From the NCBI RefSeq assembly GCF_001039355.2, contig NW_019773793.1, positions 1 through 47,060 on the forward strand: a DNA stretch of 47,060 nucleotides, given 5' to 3'. The notes below the pieces were generated by a model, which ran no database searches, was not told the DNA's origin, and was given only the letters and a program-made list of their open reading frames with translations. This document shows, in pieces, positions 13,437 to 26,953 of this stretch. Position 1 is the first letter of the stretch; every line of letters begins with the position of its first letter. The DNA is from Lingula anatina (lineage: Eukaryota; Brachiopoda; Lingulata; Lingulida; Lingulidae). The translations under genes and the position numbers were made by a program.

Positions 13437-15567
13437 GACACCTTTAACGATATTTATGCGCTGTGCGGTTCCCACGGTGTTTACCGTCTAAGAAGTAAAC
13501 AACGTAGGTTTAATTAATCTGAATTTGACCTTGGACATAATATCGGCTTATAATATTGTTGGGCGTATTGTGTTCATTCAAGAAACTACGTTTTAACCCT
13601 TAACGATTGAGACATGACGTCCGGAAGTAATGCCCCAGGAAACAGTGTCGGTGAAAACAGACTGTGATGGTTTTTGTCCATGCCAAACTCTAAAAGACCC
13701 ACCGGCCATACACATATGTAGCACACTTCCCACTGATCATTTCATATTCCGAATCCTACCAACTATATTTGTAGTACCAGTTGAAGTAATACGGTTTTGA
13801 AGATGTTATAATTGATCCTCCTTTTCAACTGCGTAGATACACGTGTTACTTATTAACAATGATGTTGCATTTCATTTATGTTTTCATTTAGTTTGAGTTT
13901 GCTTGAGTGTATATGATGCAGGGAATTTACCAAACACAGGCAGTATCGATACTTTCTTTTTTTGTTGGGGGGGGTGGGGGGGGGGTGGAGACTTATTACG
14001 TCTTGACACCCAGGTAAGTGCATTTCACGTGGTCAGGTCACGCCACGAGGAGTTATCTCCCATCATGTTCAGAAAATAAGCGTCGTTTTGGGAGACAGAC
14101 CATGGCGTGAGGCCCGTTAGACGTTATTTTTATGTTCCTTTGGTTAACTTCGGTACAGTAGCGCATGAAAATATGCGGCAGAAGTACTGTGCCAATTGAA
14201 AACCACACACCTCTTCCTTTTATCTCCAAGGGAATACTGCAGAAGACATTGTGACTATAATAGACTGTAACTAAATTTCACAGCGCATGATGGCTGTCAG
14301 ACTTATCCTTGTTATGGCGCAAAAATAACATATTTATGAATGGTACTATCACTGGTTATGGGCTATATTAAAGGACTACCGGCGCAATAAAACATATTTA
14401 GATTACATAACGCTTCATAATTGTCCAATAAAGCTAAGTGAATCACATCCATTGCACACACACTGTCTGTGTTTGTATAATAATTTCTTATTTAACATGG
14501 CACTGTCGATATATATGAAGAATAACCACATCTCACAGGGATATGACAACGTGAAAAAAACAGAGACGGTAGACAGCTTAAGATACAACATGGGAGCAGT
14601 TCATTTGGATTAAAACGACAAAAATCTATTTCAATACTTAATTGTGGTCCCACATAGATATATTTAATGATTCAATTAGTCGGCATAAAACGCTATTATA
14701 CATGCGCATTATATATATACACTGTATATACACCGACGACAAGCAAAAAAGCATGTATGCTTGAGGGATTATTTACCACTCCGCCGGTTAGATACACTGT
14801 ACATACGCAGACACATTCGTCACGTCATGGTATAATGGGAACATTTCTTTGGCGCCACTTAAATTTAACGTAAAACGGATATTGGTGTGGAAACGCATGT
14901 AGCGGTTAAGCGTGTAGTTTTTTCTCCCTGCGTTATGCGACAATGATGAGGCAGAAATGGCACTAAATCCCTGCAAAAAAGATTGTGGTTATAAACATTT
15001 TTTTCTAACCAGCAATGATACACATGGCAAAATTGGTTAATGCTTAACACTGGGAATAAAATGGATATTTTGTTTTGTATCTTTTGCTTAATTAAATGAA
15101 CAGACGGGATATGCAGCTAGACGAGGCAGTTCAATAACGGTAAAAATCGACGAACGAAAGTAACAAGTATGCTTTTACCCCCTTTCATGCTCTCTCTGGG
15201 GTAGCACTTTCTAATTCATATTCGGAGTATTGATTGTACACATTGCCTAGAAGTTAAACGATTTTCCTCTATTCGGCAGAGCGGATTAGAGTGTGGAGGA
15301 GGAATTGATTCATTTATTTATTAGTTGATCCATTAATTGATTAGTATTCGTTAACAAAGAGGAAACAGGGGGCAGATAAGGCATGGCGACCTTCCAGAAA
15401 ATAGCCATGGTTTTCTTGAAATATGTTATCCCGATGCGATTTGAACTTCCTGATTGACTTTGAAGGACTACAAACCCACTTGGTACATCGTTAAGTTTTC
15501 TTACCGCGACATCGCTCCATTTCCGTCGGTGATGACATGTATAATTGAACACATACGTACACACATA
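13437..15567. other. Non-coding stretch, no gene seen
   Basis: Contains a G-rich tract at about 13969-13988 and TATA-rich segments near 14708-14730. No domain-bearing frame or splice chain was recognised. Confidence 0.5.
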
Positions 15568-15728
15568 GTACCCTCTACCAGGGCAAGTGATAGATTTTTT
15601 ACAGATATTCACAGATACGTCTCTAGCTAGATAGATGGTGAGTTGAGCCCTAAATGACCATCTATCTAGCTAGAGACATATCTGTGAATATCTGTAAAAA
15701 ATCTATCACTCTCCCTGGTAGAGGGTAC
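15568..15728. repeat. Near-perfect 72-nt hairpin with a 17-nt loop
   Basis: The left arm is 15568-15639 and the right arm 15657-15728. They pair over 72 positions with about three mismatches, two in the stretch after CCAGGG and one in AGATACGTCTCT. Such a long, well-matched stem implies recent origin, for example a foldback element or a template-switch inversion, or a transcribed hairpin. No flanking target duplication was identified. Confidence 0.92.
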
Positions 15729-16230
15729 ACACATAGGCTATATAGTAAACAGAAAAGGCAGTGCGACAAGGGCGAATCTTAATTTTTTCAGGGGAGGAGG
15801 GGGTCATAATTTCCCGCTTGCCTGTTGTCAGGAACAGTGATTTCAGAATAAATGAGGTAACCTGACGTTCTGCTGCTGTTTTCCTTTGAACAGGAAGGGA
15901 AGGACAGAATTGGTGTTCTTGATTGCAATACGTAATCTCAGCATAATCTAAACCGCCTACGACACCATCCAGCTGAGCCTCGAAAATGTGGCCTAGAAAA
16001 TCAACTTTTCCCTGTGAGAAAAAACTCATCGCAGCGTTTCCACTGGCAAGTGGAATAGCATTGGCGAATAAGCTAAGCGTGGTAATACTCTTCCCTGCAG
16101 GCTTGGTTTTCGTTCTTTTTTCCAGTGTTTTAAAGTGAAATGTGTATAAATATTTTAAACAACAATCAAGCATAAATGAAATGCATTTCGATTTTACTAT
16201 ATAATTAACCTTTATGAAGCATCGTAACAA
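15706..16230 (-). CDS. Orphan open frame, possible exon (unrecognised)
   Basis: The open frame is 174 codons long, the longest intact frame in the first 25 kb. Its middle part (roughly residues 45-130) looks more protein-like than its neighbours and contains the words FSQGKVDFLGHIF and GLDYAEITYCNQEH. The 3' end of the frame runs into the right arm of the adjacent hairpin, so that part is not real coding sequence. A donor-like CAG/GTTACC occurs at about 15860 on this strand. I do not recognise the family. It may be an isolated exon or a decayed copy. Confidence 0.25.
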   Translation of the reverse strand: MLRCFIKVNYIVKSKCISFMLDCCLKYLYTFHFKTLEKRTKTKPAGKSITTLSLFANAIPLASGNAAMSFFSQGKVDFLGHIFEAQLDGVVGGLDYAEITYCNQEHQFCPSLPVQRKTAAERQVTSFILKSLFLTTGKREIMTPSSPEKIKIRPCRTAFSVYYIAYVCTLYQGE

Positions 16231-17054
16231 AACTGGAAAGTCACCATACTAACAAACAAACAAACAAAAAATAATAAATAAATAAATCCGTGTGTCGGAG
16301 GACCCTGTCTCACACTCCCATGCCAACCAAGAGGACATGGTCGAATAACTGAAGAGTCACCTGTGTCCACGACACACGTCACGTGTGTTTTCCAATCTGG
16401 AATAATTGTCTATCGATGAATTTAGCGGGTCATGTGGTCAGCAAAGCAATAACTCACCTCTTCCGCGTTGCTACTCAAAATGAACTTGTGTAGAAGAATT
16501 AGGTTTGGTCTTTCTTTAATTTCGGAAAGGATATGTCACTATCTGCTTTCATTTTCTTTCATGCAATGACGAGAGGACATTAATGTTCTACCTGTAGTTC
16601 GGCTTCTTGTTTCAGAAATGCATTTGATGAATTAAACAAAGAGAGTAATCGCTAAAACAAATGAGGCAAACTAATACACTGTACCTTCATCACGCACGTA
16701 CCTGTTCTTTCAAAATGTCAAAACAGTGACATTTATAAGTCGATTCTTAATTCACACGCCTTTTTACACGACTCAAAAGGGATTAAGTTGTTTTGATGTA
16801 CATGCTATGTGATATTTGCATATGTATTTAATCATCCATCTATATGTTTATTCGTTTCGCACAATGGTAAGTCTACGCAGAACCTAAGGTTGTCCTTTAT
16901 TTCAGGATACAATATCTCGCTCGCCATCCCAATCGAAATTTTTACTAACCTTTTGCCAATCACATTTGTTTGAAGTGCAATTTATACAACAGGCACTCTC
17001 TTACTCACACACAAAACACACACGCGCGCACGCGCGCACACACATAATGGGGGT

Positions 17055-17090
<36 letters not shown>

Positions 17091-19786
17091 TTATATAACC
17101 CACATTGTCCAATTCTAATCCTTCATGCCAATTCAAAACAAGACCCATTGATCTTCATTATCGCCATTAGACCTAACTGTCGACAAACCTCCTTACTCAT
17201 TCTCTCAACTTCACAGCAATCGCTGTGAAAACCGGCAATATGACACCAGTTCTTACGAGTTCTCCTAGCTCTGCTAACTATCTTCCGGGCACAAATAAGC
17301 ACAATTAATGATGATGACCAAGTCTTCAAAGCCACCAGAGAAGCCACCACAATCCCGGCTGGAATTGATCAAGAGTAATTAATGTGATATAAAGACACGT
17401 TTGTGGTGGGGGTCTCTCTGCTAATGGGGCTTATTTCAGGAGAACGATACTTTGATATCAATATCCAACAGAAGTAAAAGCAAATGGAAAAGCTACAAAG
17501 TCGCTTTGAATCCTGGAGGAAGATCAGAAGAACGTGTAGGCTGGATGCGACGTGTTTTTCTACGAAATTAATAAACTGAACAAAAAAATTGAGAGGAAAA
17601 TCTGAAACGCAGGCTTGCTCCAACTGATAAGGAATGTTCGGTGGTTTTTCTTGTTAAAATGTTAAATAACGATTCATCACGCTTAGACCAAGGGCAGGTT
17701 TGGAACTTACACTTTAGTCCTTATCTCATGGGTAGGCCTACAAGAAGGGTACAACACAAAATAACGTTAACATGTTTGTCTCGGGGATCCACTCGGATAC
17801 TTCTTATATGGGACAATATGAATATATTTACAAAATAATAACAAAATGATTTTGTACACGAAAGGCATCAAAACTTGCATTTATGAAATCTAATGCCTCA
17901 AATGGAATTATAAACTTTAGGAGACCGGTGTCACGAAACTGAGGGTCTGTGTAATAGAAAGAGGATCAAATCTAGGACGAGGCTTACCGGTAAAAATGAA
18001 TGGGAATCGGGATTTTTTCCATGGGTGGCTCTCTGCCACATTACACCAGGATATACACTGCAATACATTGTAACAAAACGACACCCCCTATCAAAAACCG
18101 CTTCATACTTCTTGCCCGTGATCCTCCAATTTCTTACAGTTCATGACACCTTGTAGAATCTGGACTTTAGCGCTATTTGATACATGTAAAAGACTCTTGA
18201 TAAAAGAGTGCCGCGATGTTCACTAAGGTTTACAACGTCTATATCAAATGAAACACGTGACTATTAACTGCGTCACGTGCCCTTCGACCTACCTGTGTTT
18301 ATGACCGACGCGGTAATTTTAAATTTCAACCAAACGTGTCGCTAAATGCCAGAGTGAGGCATACATGTGCGTGAACATACATATGGAGGGCTGAAAATAT
18401 ATTTGAAAAACTGACACACATCGTACAATCTACATGGGTACCAGGGAATGCATTTTCATCAAAGGAAGAAAATTAAGCTGTACTGCATGTCTGCAATACA
18501 CGCTGTCCCAGTTACAGATCAAAAATGATGTCTTGATATAAAACTGACCGCAGACATCTCGGATAAAAAAGAGGCAGAATACGTCAGATGATCGATGAGA
18601 ATAATGTACCCTTACAGATACCTACATGTAGTTTCTGCCAAATTAAAGCAGCGTGTGTCCAGTAAATGGGTGAAAGACAATCAAGCCGTATAGATTTTTG
18701 AGCCATTCAAGATTAATGAGTCACCATGCATGTCTTGTCCATGAAATTGATGACGTCCTTAAGTCAGAAGTAGCCACTGACAACCCGTTACTTTAAAATA
18801 TGCCAATATGGCTCTCATCATATCAACAACCGGGCGGTCAGTAACCTTATTGAAATATTGCTGATGGACACGTGCCCTTTCCGGATTTAAAATTGGTATC
18901 TCGGATATTAAAGCAACTCAATAATCTCTTACCCGCCTCAATAGATGCTAACTAATATCAGAACCAACTGAGAAGAGAACAATAATGATGAAAGCGTTAT
19001 AATTAAGATAAAGGGAAAACATAATATTAGGGATCAAAACAAAATTTGTGTCTTCACTTGGGCTTTGCCTAAATTAATACCCACAGACAAATGATTTTTT
19101 TATTAGTTTTTCCGTCAGCTACGCACTGAAAATTGTTTTACTTTAAGTGGCAAATGTAGTAAAACGAACAAGAGTATACCACCGTCACCCAAGGAAACCA
19201 TTCAGTTTGAATAAAAGTACAGCACAGCACATATGCACTGAATGACTAAGCTTCACCAGAACGATGGTTTTCAGAGAAACTGCTACGGCCACATTGTTAT
19301 TATCTTGAAGGGGCATAGAGACCCATAATGGGGGTTCAAGTCTCGTTAATATGAAAAGCATTTGACAAAACAGATAACACCTATAGACTGTGACAAGAAA
19401 TAAATTCACACCCGAGCACTTATTATTATCATTATTATTATTGTTGTTATTATATACTGAAGTCAGGTTTTTCATGATGTAGAAACCAAGTGACTAAAAC
19501 ATACTAGGGTATATTCTGAACACCGTTCATGAACGAAACAAACCAATCAGCAAAGAATTACATGTAATTATACAAATATAGATGCATTTAACATACACGT
19601 TTAACAATCAGACTTGCATCTACTTTAAAAGCGTAATAAGCTATTACTCACCAGTTTAAGGTACCAACATCTCGTCACTTGCAATACTGTCCAGATATAA
19701 TGACCGCAATTAACGCACAACCCAGAGCGTCCTGAAATTGTGGTGACATTTTATTTGTTAACCACGCACCAATATGCAGGTATGCA
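16231..19786. other. Non-coding stretch with (CA)n and (TTA)n repeats
   Basis: An (AAAC)n/(AAAT)n low-complexity patch lies at about 16250-16287. A CA/CG-rich tract at about 17009-17090 ends in a pure (CA)n run. A (TTA)n-like patch lies at about 19421-19453. No gene is supported. Confidence 0.6.
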
Positions 19787-20014
19787 TTATTACATAACGT
19801 CTAAGATGAAGCCCAAAGTTTAAATCAAACAATTAAATCTCGCACAGTATAAAAAAACTAGTAACCAGCACCTGAAGACATCAGCTCAAATATACATTAT
19901 TACAACACGTCAATATTAACACCCAAAGTTTAAATCAAATAATTTTATTTAGCCCAGAATATACCTGTAAAACTAGGAACTACTGGTATAGTACCTGCCG
20001 GAAGACATCAGCCC
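19787..20014 (+). repeat. Diverged tandem duplication, period about 110 bp
   Basis: Two adjacent copies share the words CATTATTACA, CCCAAAGTTTAAATCAAA and GAAGACATCAGC in the same order (about 19787-19892 and 19893-20014). They have since diverged by substitutions and small insertions. The repeat is non-coding. Confidence 0.7.
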
Positions 20015-21081
20015 AGATAACAATGACGTTTTCTTCCAGCGCTGTACTGTTCAACTAAACACTCTGTTCAAATGGTAATACCTCGGAAAATACAAAGTCT
20101 ATTATTTTTCCAGAACTAGGAGAGCAAGCACATTACAGCTCCTTTAATCTGATAATACGGTTTCGCTAAATCACACTGCGCATGCGTGGGACAGGGAACC
20201 ATTCCTCAAAGAACACGGGGCTGGTCAGCTACATGTACTACATGTACCAGTATTGGTGTACAGTAATCGTAATTGTGAGCGATTACCAGTTTTGATTTAG
20301 CCCACTCTTGGAAACATATATTATTTTCTTAAACCGTACGATGACTGTTTGTTTTCCATGAACAAGTTGAAAGTACTACCTACATGTATTTTCATGATAT
20401 GTATATTCACTACTGAGTTCTTCTCTACTTCCTTGCCTATCTATTTACGACTTAATCACGGAAACCTATGGGCGGTATCTTTCGTGTGTATCAGATTAAA
20501 AACAAAAAAGATTGAATGTTATCCTGACTATTGTCTAGGTTAATTGAGCATTCATGTACGTTTAATTTTCTCAAAGTTTACGATCAAAACAAAATTGTAA
20601 ATTATATAAAATCGTATAAAAAACTAAACGTGTGGAGTGACATAATTCTAAACTTTCTTCGACGGCAACTTAAAATATCCTTTTGGGGCACGTGATAGCC
20701 GTATATCCCTCATAATTGACCGGTACGTTTGATTAAAACATGTTACATGTAAGTAAGCTTTAACACCTCTTTAATGAGTATTGTAATAGCACAATTTTGA
20801 GCGATTGAAATCACCCTGATCCCAGCGTATTTTAATGAAGATGAAAGCAGCGTATGAAATTGTATTTGATCATGCTCAAATCATTCTGTCTCCCTCCGGG
20901 TATGCGAATGTGCCAGTACACCAACATGTGCCTGCGTTTACGGCGTATGTCTTGCGAACCCCTTACGTCTGTCTGCATATTGGGAATTTTTCTCATACGT
21001 TAGCGCTATACGCTAGATGTGACATTACCTTTATCACTACACACCACACGAAGACAAACTATTTCCTACCTTTTGTCGCCT

Positions 21082-21737
21082 AATAATAATAATAATAATA
21101 ATAAGATTCTTATATGGCGCCTTACATTCTATCTCAAGGCGCCTTACAATAATGGCTAATATACTAAAATCATTAAAATGACTACAATATTTTAATCATA
21201 AACTCTCATTGGAAACCATTTAAAATTTACACTACTAAAAATCAATCTTATTAAAAAAAAAACATATATATATTAAAATAAAATCTAAGAGATATAGACA
21301 GAATTAAAAAAGTGGGTCTTTAAAAGAGATTTAAAATTGTCAAAGTCTTCCGTTTTCCTAATAAAATTTGGTAGACCATTCCACACTCTTGGGGCGTAGA
21401 TTATAAAAGCACGATCTCCATAACTTTTTAGGCACCCCTTCTCTAAAACAGAATGTTCTAAAATAAAATCATTCTCGGTATTAAAACGTGTGGACCGCCG
21501 TGGTAAGTTAAAACAGATAAGATCAGATAAATATAATGGTCCTTGTGAATGGATCGCCTTAAAAATAATACAGAGTACTTTAAAATCAATCCTCTGCTTC
21601 ACAGGCAGCCAGTGTAATTCTTTCAGAATGGGAGTGATATGGTGTGTACTATTGTACTTAATTTGACAAACCAGTCTTGCAGCTGAGTTTTGAATAACTT
21701 GTAACTTTTTAATCTGATAGTCACAAATACCAAACAT
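21082..21737 (-). mobile_element. 5'-truncated L2/CR1-like LINE, reverse transcriptase C-terminus and 3' tail
   Basis: A minus-strand frame (21285-21737, 150 codons) matches the conserved C-terminal end of non-LTR retrotransposon ORF2. Key words are QNSAARLV, HWLPVKQRIDFK, YLSDL, APRVWNGLP and FKSLLKTHFF. The catalytic palm is missing, so this is a dead, 5'-truncated copy that breaks off at about 21737. Downstream on the same strand is the typical tail: a hairpin-forming pair of GGCGCC blocks, then ATATAAGAATC and a (TTA)n tract ending near 21082. The frame itself is intact, which suggests a fairly recent insertion. The direct repeat CATCTACGTGTTATTC at about 21735 and 21766 lies at the truncated end. 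Confidence 0.9.
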
Positions 21738-24700
21738 CTACGTGTTATTCGTACAATGTAGCCTACATCTACGTGTTATTCTCCTGTTGACACACGGGCT
21801 GCAACAATGAGATCCAAAGTGAATCCAGGCGCATTATCGAAATTAGATAAATTAGCCGCATAGCCTTGCACAATTTGGACAATTTTTCAAAAACCGTTGG
21901 CACCCCTCCCCGATACCTGTATATATATTAAGCCTCTCCCTCATGTCCCACTTGAAGTTCCGGTAAAACTTGAAAGAGGCGTTTTATTTGTCCAAGCATA
22001 AGTGATGTATCGATAAATTCGCTTTTATGGTACGATTAAAAGAAAAGACGGTATCAAGTTAGATGGTTTCAACCTGATTGAACATGCCCCTTGACTACCC
22101 ACAGCTTTCTAATCCATAGTTGCGACGCCACGCTCAGGAAACCCTCAAGGAACTGTCTTTTTAAGTGAGTTGACCTATAAAATGTTTTGAGATTCCACCC
22201 GTCGAAACATATAACCTTATTCAAACGATCATCTTGGGCATACGTGTTGATACAATATCAAGATCTTAACAACATTTTATTCTGCGATCTCCGTAATTGT
22301 ACATGAAACTCGTTAAATGAACACACGTACATGTACATCACTATTCAAGAAAATCCACGAAGTGCAGGCACTAACACTGTCGTACAATGTAGAAGTACAT
22401 TAAGGCTGTTTGTAATTTCCACCCAAGCGGTCGTTAAGCCGCCGATATGAGGTGAATTAAATGGAATAACAACGCCTCCCTAATTATTTCCTTCTCCTCT
22501 AGAATATGCGTCGTCTTAAAGACGTTTTTTATTATAAAAAGGTAGCGCTGCTTTTTTCAATTAACATATGCACAAGTGTTAGATAAAAACGTTATGCAGT
22601 TTACCTGGGGTATTCAATTCGCTGTTCAGGTGGTCGGTATTAGGTCAGCTAGAAAAGAAATCATCTCTCACATTTTTCCTCTTCAAATCGCCCTGGAATC
22701 TCATGAAATACAGAGTTGCATGTATGTGCATCGGTATGCAGTCAAAGGTTAAATACCTTTTTGCGGTTTTATCCGATGCAAATAACTCACTGTTTTGCAA
22801 ATCGGAATCGCTGTTATTAGTTAGCAGTCGGGATGCTAATAAATCGACGTATAATTTCCGTTTCTCTTGAAAATAACGTCAAATGTTCCCCAAAGCACAT
22901 TTAGATGGCAGTTAAGAACATCATGCCAATTAAAAAACGTTTCTCCGAAATGGATGGGCATGCGCATACCGATAGGCGCGATGGGCCTAATCACGCTACG
23001 AGCTATCAACTTAGCTTTAAGGTTTATTTAAAGTGGAATTGTAAAAACAGATTCATAAATGTTTGCCTACAAAGACGGGCGTGAAGATTACCGAACCGAA
23101 AGAAACGTTTATTTTATTTATTTTATATAATAATTATTATTAATATTATTATCATTTGGAGGGGGGGGCAACTAGTTGGTATAAAATAGCATTCGAAGCG
23201 TAATTTATTTTGTATTGGTAGATAAAGCACAAGCAGAGGGCATCTCGACAAAGGGGACATCAAGTCACCAGAGTTAATAAATATACATGTATAAAGGGGA
23301 AAACGGATCAACAAACAGCGAGAGAATGATTTTTGGATGACAATGAAAAGAAAAAAAAACAGAAAAATGTATAAGACGTACCGTGTACATACAATTAAGT
23401 ATTGGATTTTTTAAAGATGTATTGGGGACACCATGGTGCTGGGAGTGATTTGGGCACCAAGAGGCCTAAGTCAAGTCCATACCGTGAGTCCAAATATTCA
23501 GTGCTCGGTTTCACAATAAATAAATAAATGAAAATTAAAAAAAANNNNNNNNNNNNNNNNNNNNNNNNNNNNNNNNNNNNNNNNNNNNNNNNNNNNNNNN
23601 NNNNNNNNNNNNNNNNNNNNNNNNNNNNNNNNNNNNNNNNNNNNNNNNNNNNNNNNNNNNNNNNNNNNNNNNNNNNNNNNNNNNNNNNNNNNNNNNNNNN
23701 NNNNNNNNNNNNNNNNNNNNNNNNNNNNNNNNNNNNNNNNNNNNNNNNNNNNNNNNNNNNNNNNNNNNNNNNNNNNNNNNNNNNNNNNNNNNNNNNNNNN
23801 NNNNNNNNNNNNNNNNNNNNNNNNNNNNNNNNNNNNNNNNNNNNNNNNNNNNNNNNNNNNNNNNNNNNNNNNNNNNNNNNNNNNNNNTTATTTATTCCTT
23901 ATTATCTGAAAACTCGTGTCAGATTTCTTGTATGTTAAAATGATCATTCATCAACAATTTGGTATATATTGAGTTTTTGCCCTGGTTCTACGGCAACAAG
24001 AAGACACTCTGTTGTGTTTGCTGAGACAAGCCTTTTCAACAGCTACAACAATATGTAACTGCAATTTATTGGCTGCATTTCTGCGCACTCCATTGCCATC
24101 TATAGTTTTACCACTGGCTCTGTCAAACAAAATGAGAACACCTTGATATTCCGAGAATACGCTCAATGAGACAAGCATGGCGACATCTCATCCTTGTATG
24201 CATTTAATTGAAAAGTTATTGACGAGGTTTGTGTTATTTAAGCAAAATATGGCGTCGTGTGTGTTTTAGCACGTGTTCGCGTTTGAAAGTAGATGTAGGC
24301 GTGTGTATGGGGTTTAGATGCGTGCACATGCGTGTATATACACGTACGCATGTGTGGGTGTACTAGTAAATAGGCATGTGTTTGTTCGCGCATGTCTTCG
24401 TGTGCCCGTTTTTTCTGCCAAACCTACCTTGTATATTTAGGTACTGACTAGCGAGAAATGATGTGATTGTCTGTGATTCAGGCTAATCTCATTATCAAAA
24501 CTTTGACCCCGTGGGTGAAAGGCGTGATATGCCTGTAACTGTAATATCTTACAGCCAAGTACTTGTGTTCTAAAAATGATCATCAAACTGCAAAATCTGG
24601 AATAGGACAGGGATTGGCCGGGGAGCCTATAGCTCTACGCAGCAGGCTTTGCGAACTTGATGGTCCAACTTCAGAATAACTAGTCGGTTGACAGCCGTAG

Positions 24701-25017
24701 ACATTTCATACACCAAATAAATTATACAGACCGATCCCTATCCCCGCCCTTTGCAAAATTTAGTGACTGAATCAACCCCGTCAACGAAACAGCGGCAGCT
24801 GGAGGGATTGAACTGGAGTTATGATGATAATATCTCCCAACGCATTCACTTCCGAAAGAATCTAACTCATGCCATCAAATAATCAAGCTGTTCTTACAGC
24901 GGATCTCGGACTGAGCAAATCTTTTCAAGTGTGAGTGAGTGCTTGCGTGCGCACGTGTGTGTATGAGATCACAACTTTCCATGGCTAATACACTGTACGG
25001 TTCTGAACACCCCCCAG
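21738..25017. other. Non-coding stretch, includes assembly gap
   Basis: No gene is supported. A TTA/ATT-rich patch and poly-G run lie at about 23105-23168. A GT-rich segment at about 24240-24420 includes a near-palindrome around 24326-24355 (CATGCGTGTATATACACG...CATG). Confidence 0.5.
23545..23887. other. Assembly gap (343 N)
   Basis: A run of unknown bases. Any reading frame spanning it is meaningless. The flanks are A-rich on the left (AAATTAAAAAAAA) and T-rich on the right. Confidence 1.
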
Positions 25018-25043
25018 TGACGTCACGCCAACGCTGTATAAGA
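25018..25043 (+). promoter_or_regulatory. Candidate promoter: CRE-like site and TATA box
   Basis: A perfect TGACGTCA palindrome (25018-25025) is followed 11 bases later by TATAAGA (25037-25043). The start codon of the sushi/EGF gene lies at 25084. A TATA box here would place the transcription start near 25067 and give a very short leader. This is inferred from motif and position only. Confidence 0.55.
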
Positions 25044-25083
25044 CCCTAACTCCACCGGGTTGTAAAACAGATTATTCAAGAAG

Positions 25084-26908
25084 ATGGGACAACTACCAGC
25101 TGTTGTCATCCTAATACTTGGCATTGGGGCATTTGCTCACAGCGCCCGAGCTCAAAGTAAGTAAAATATAGCTGTATATCTTATATATCTGGACACATTA
25201 TACGGCATTCGTTGTTGCAATTGTTACTATTGACTTAATACATCATATGGATAGCAGAATATTCAGGATAAAAATTAAGTAAGTAAATGAATGAGTAAAA
25301 TGAATAAACGACATGCAAATCCCTTTTTTTGAAAAGACGAATAAATACATTTGTGTTAAGTTTCATAAGGACATAACATTCAACAATGTAACGGGATATA
25401 GGGTTATGTCAACGTAAGAATATCAAAACTGTGGCAAGTTTAAACAACATAGAGGATATTGATTCAACCAAAGATAAACCACTACCGTAATAAATTATCA
25501 TTTGATTGTTTATTATCCTATCGTTTCAACATTTTCAAACAGCTCTGCCGAGATGCCGGTCGCTGTACATACACAACGGCAAGCCGCTGCCGGAGACGGA
25601 GGCCGGGAAATACGGCCTGGTGGAGTGTAACCATGGCTTTACATTCGCTGATGGAGCCATCGCCAAACACATGTTCTGTGTTCGTCTCCCGGGAAGAAGT
25701 GTCGCCATTTGGGACGGCGTGACGCCTGATTGTGTTAACAGTGAGTTACTATCTACCGTCATTGCTGGGACTCTACCTATGGTTAAAGACGGCGGGGGCG
25801 ACCCCATCTTTTGGAATGTACATCTGTGATTATGGGTTTATATAACATTTTATTGAAATTTTTATTGCGAAGGACAAGGCTGCTTGAAATAGCACGAATG
25901 ACAACATGACACCATAGCCGGTCGGTAATCAGTTTAACGCTGATTAGCTAGCGGGACGTGACACTTAATTTGATGGGATGCCAAAGATGGTGTCATATGG
26001 AGTCGTTCCCAGGTCAACATGACCTGAAGGCAAGCAAAAACAGATCATCAAAATGCGTTGACTTTAAGGTCACCAGTCAAATAGCCTATTTTAAAAGCAG
26101 TACTGCAATTTAATTACTATTTATCATTAAAATCAGAATATAAAAGTTCTAATTTAAGGATTTAGTATGATGTTTTTAAATCACTTTTTGTTCGCTATTA
26201 GGCACGCTGCCCTTCAGCCCCCTACCTAAGAACCCAAAGACATGCAAAGACGTGCAACAAGAGGGATCCACAGTTATTGATCCGGACGGAGATGGTCGTA
26301 TCCAGCCCTTCACAGTAAACTGCATTCTTATTAACCAGGAAATGTGGACCGAACTTGGCAAGTGGATGATATTAAGCGACTGGCAGTTAGATTCCTATTA
26401 AAATGACGTATCCAGAAAGAAAGACAAAGGGGCACATGCTCCCCTCCCTTAGATTTTGAGATGCTTTTCCGCCTCCCACTCTCAATCCCAACTCCCAAAG
26501 AACAAAAGAGACAGTATTCAAAAAGATGAAACCAAGACATCCATCCCGGTGCATTGTAGTTACATAGTACATGTAATTATTAAACTGTCCTAAATTGTTT
26601 ACTGTTTTTATCCTTAAGCCTCCTCTCCTATCCCTACGACACCACCTCCCAACTCCCACCCCCTCAGAAAAGTCCTGGATCCCACAGGGAATCTGCGTAA
26701 ATAAAATGTGCATCTGTACTCGACTTATATAAACTTTTAACTCGATAAGGTATGTTTGGAAAACAATTTGACAGACAATTTAAATGTGATTGTTGAGCAT
26801 GCCGTAAAAAGGAATAGAAAAAAATAATCGTTTCCATCGTTGACTTGTAAAGGTAAAGTTTAAGTTTTCCACCATTGAAAAAGTGTTAAGGTTGCAGAAA
26901 TGGTATTG

Positions 26909-26953
<45 letters not shown>

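Noticed and set aside
17123-17623. Minus-strand frames of 75 and 84 codons
   Set aside because: Composition is not convincing and no domain or splice chain was found.
21735-21782. Direct repeat CATCTACGTGTTATTC as the LINE's target-site duplication
   Set aside because: Both copies lie on the same side of the LINE fragment, so they cannot be its two flanks.
23528-23938. Open frame across the assembly gap
   Set aside because: It consists almost wholly of unknown bases.
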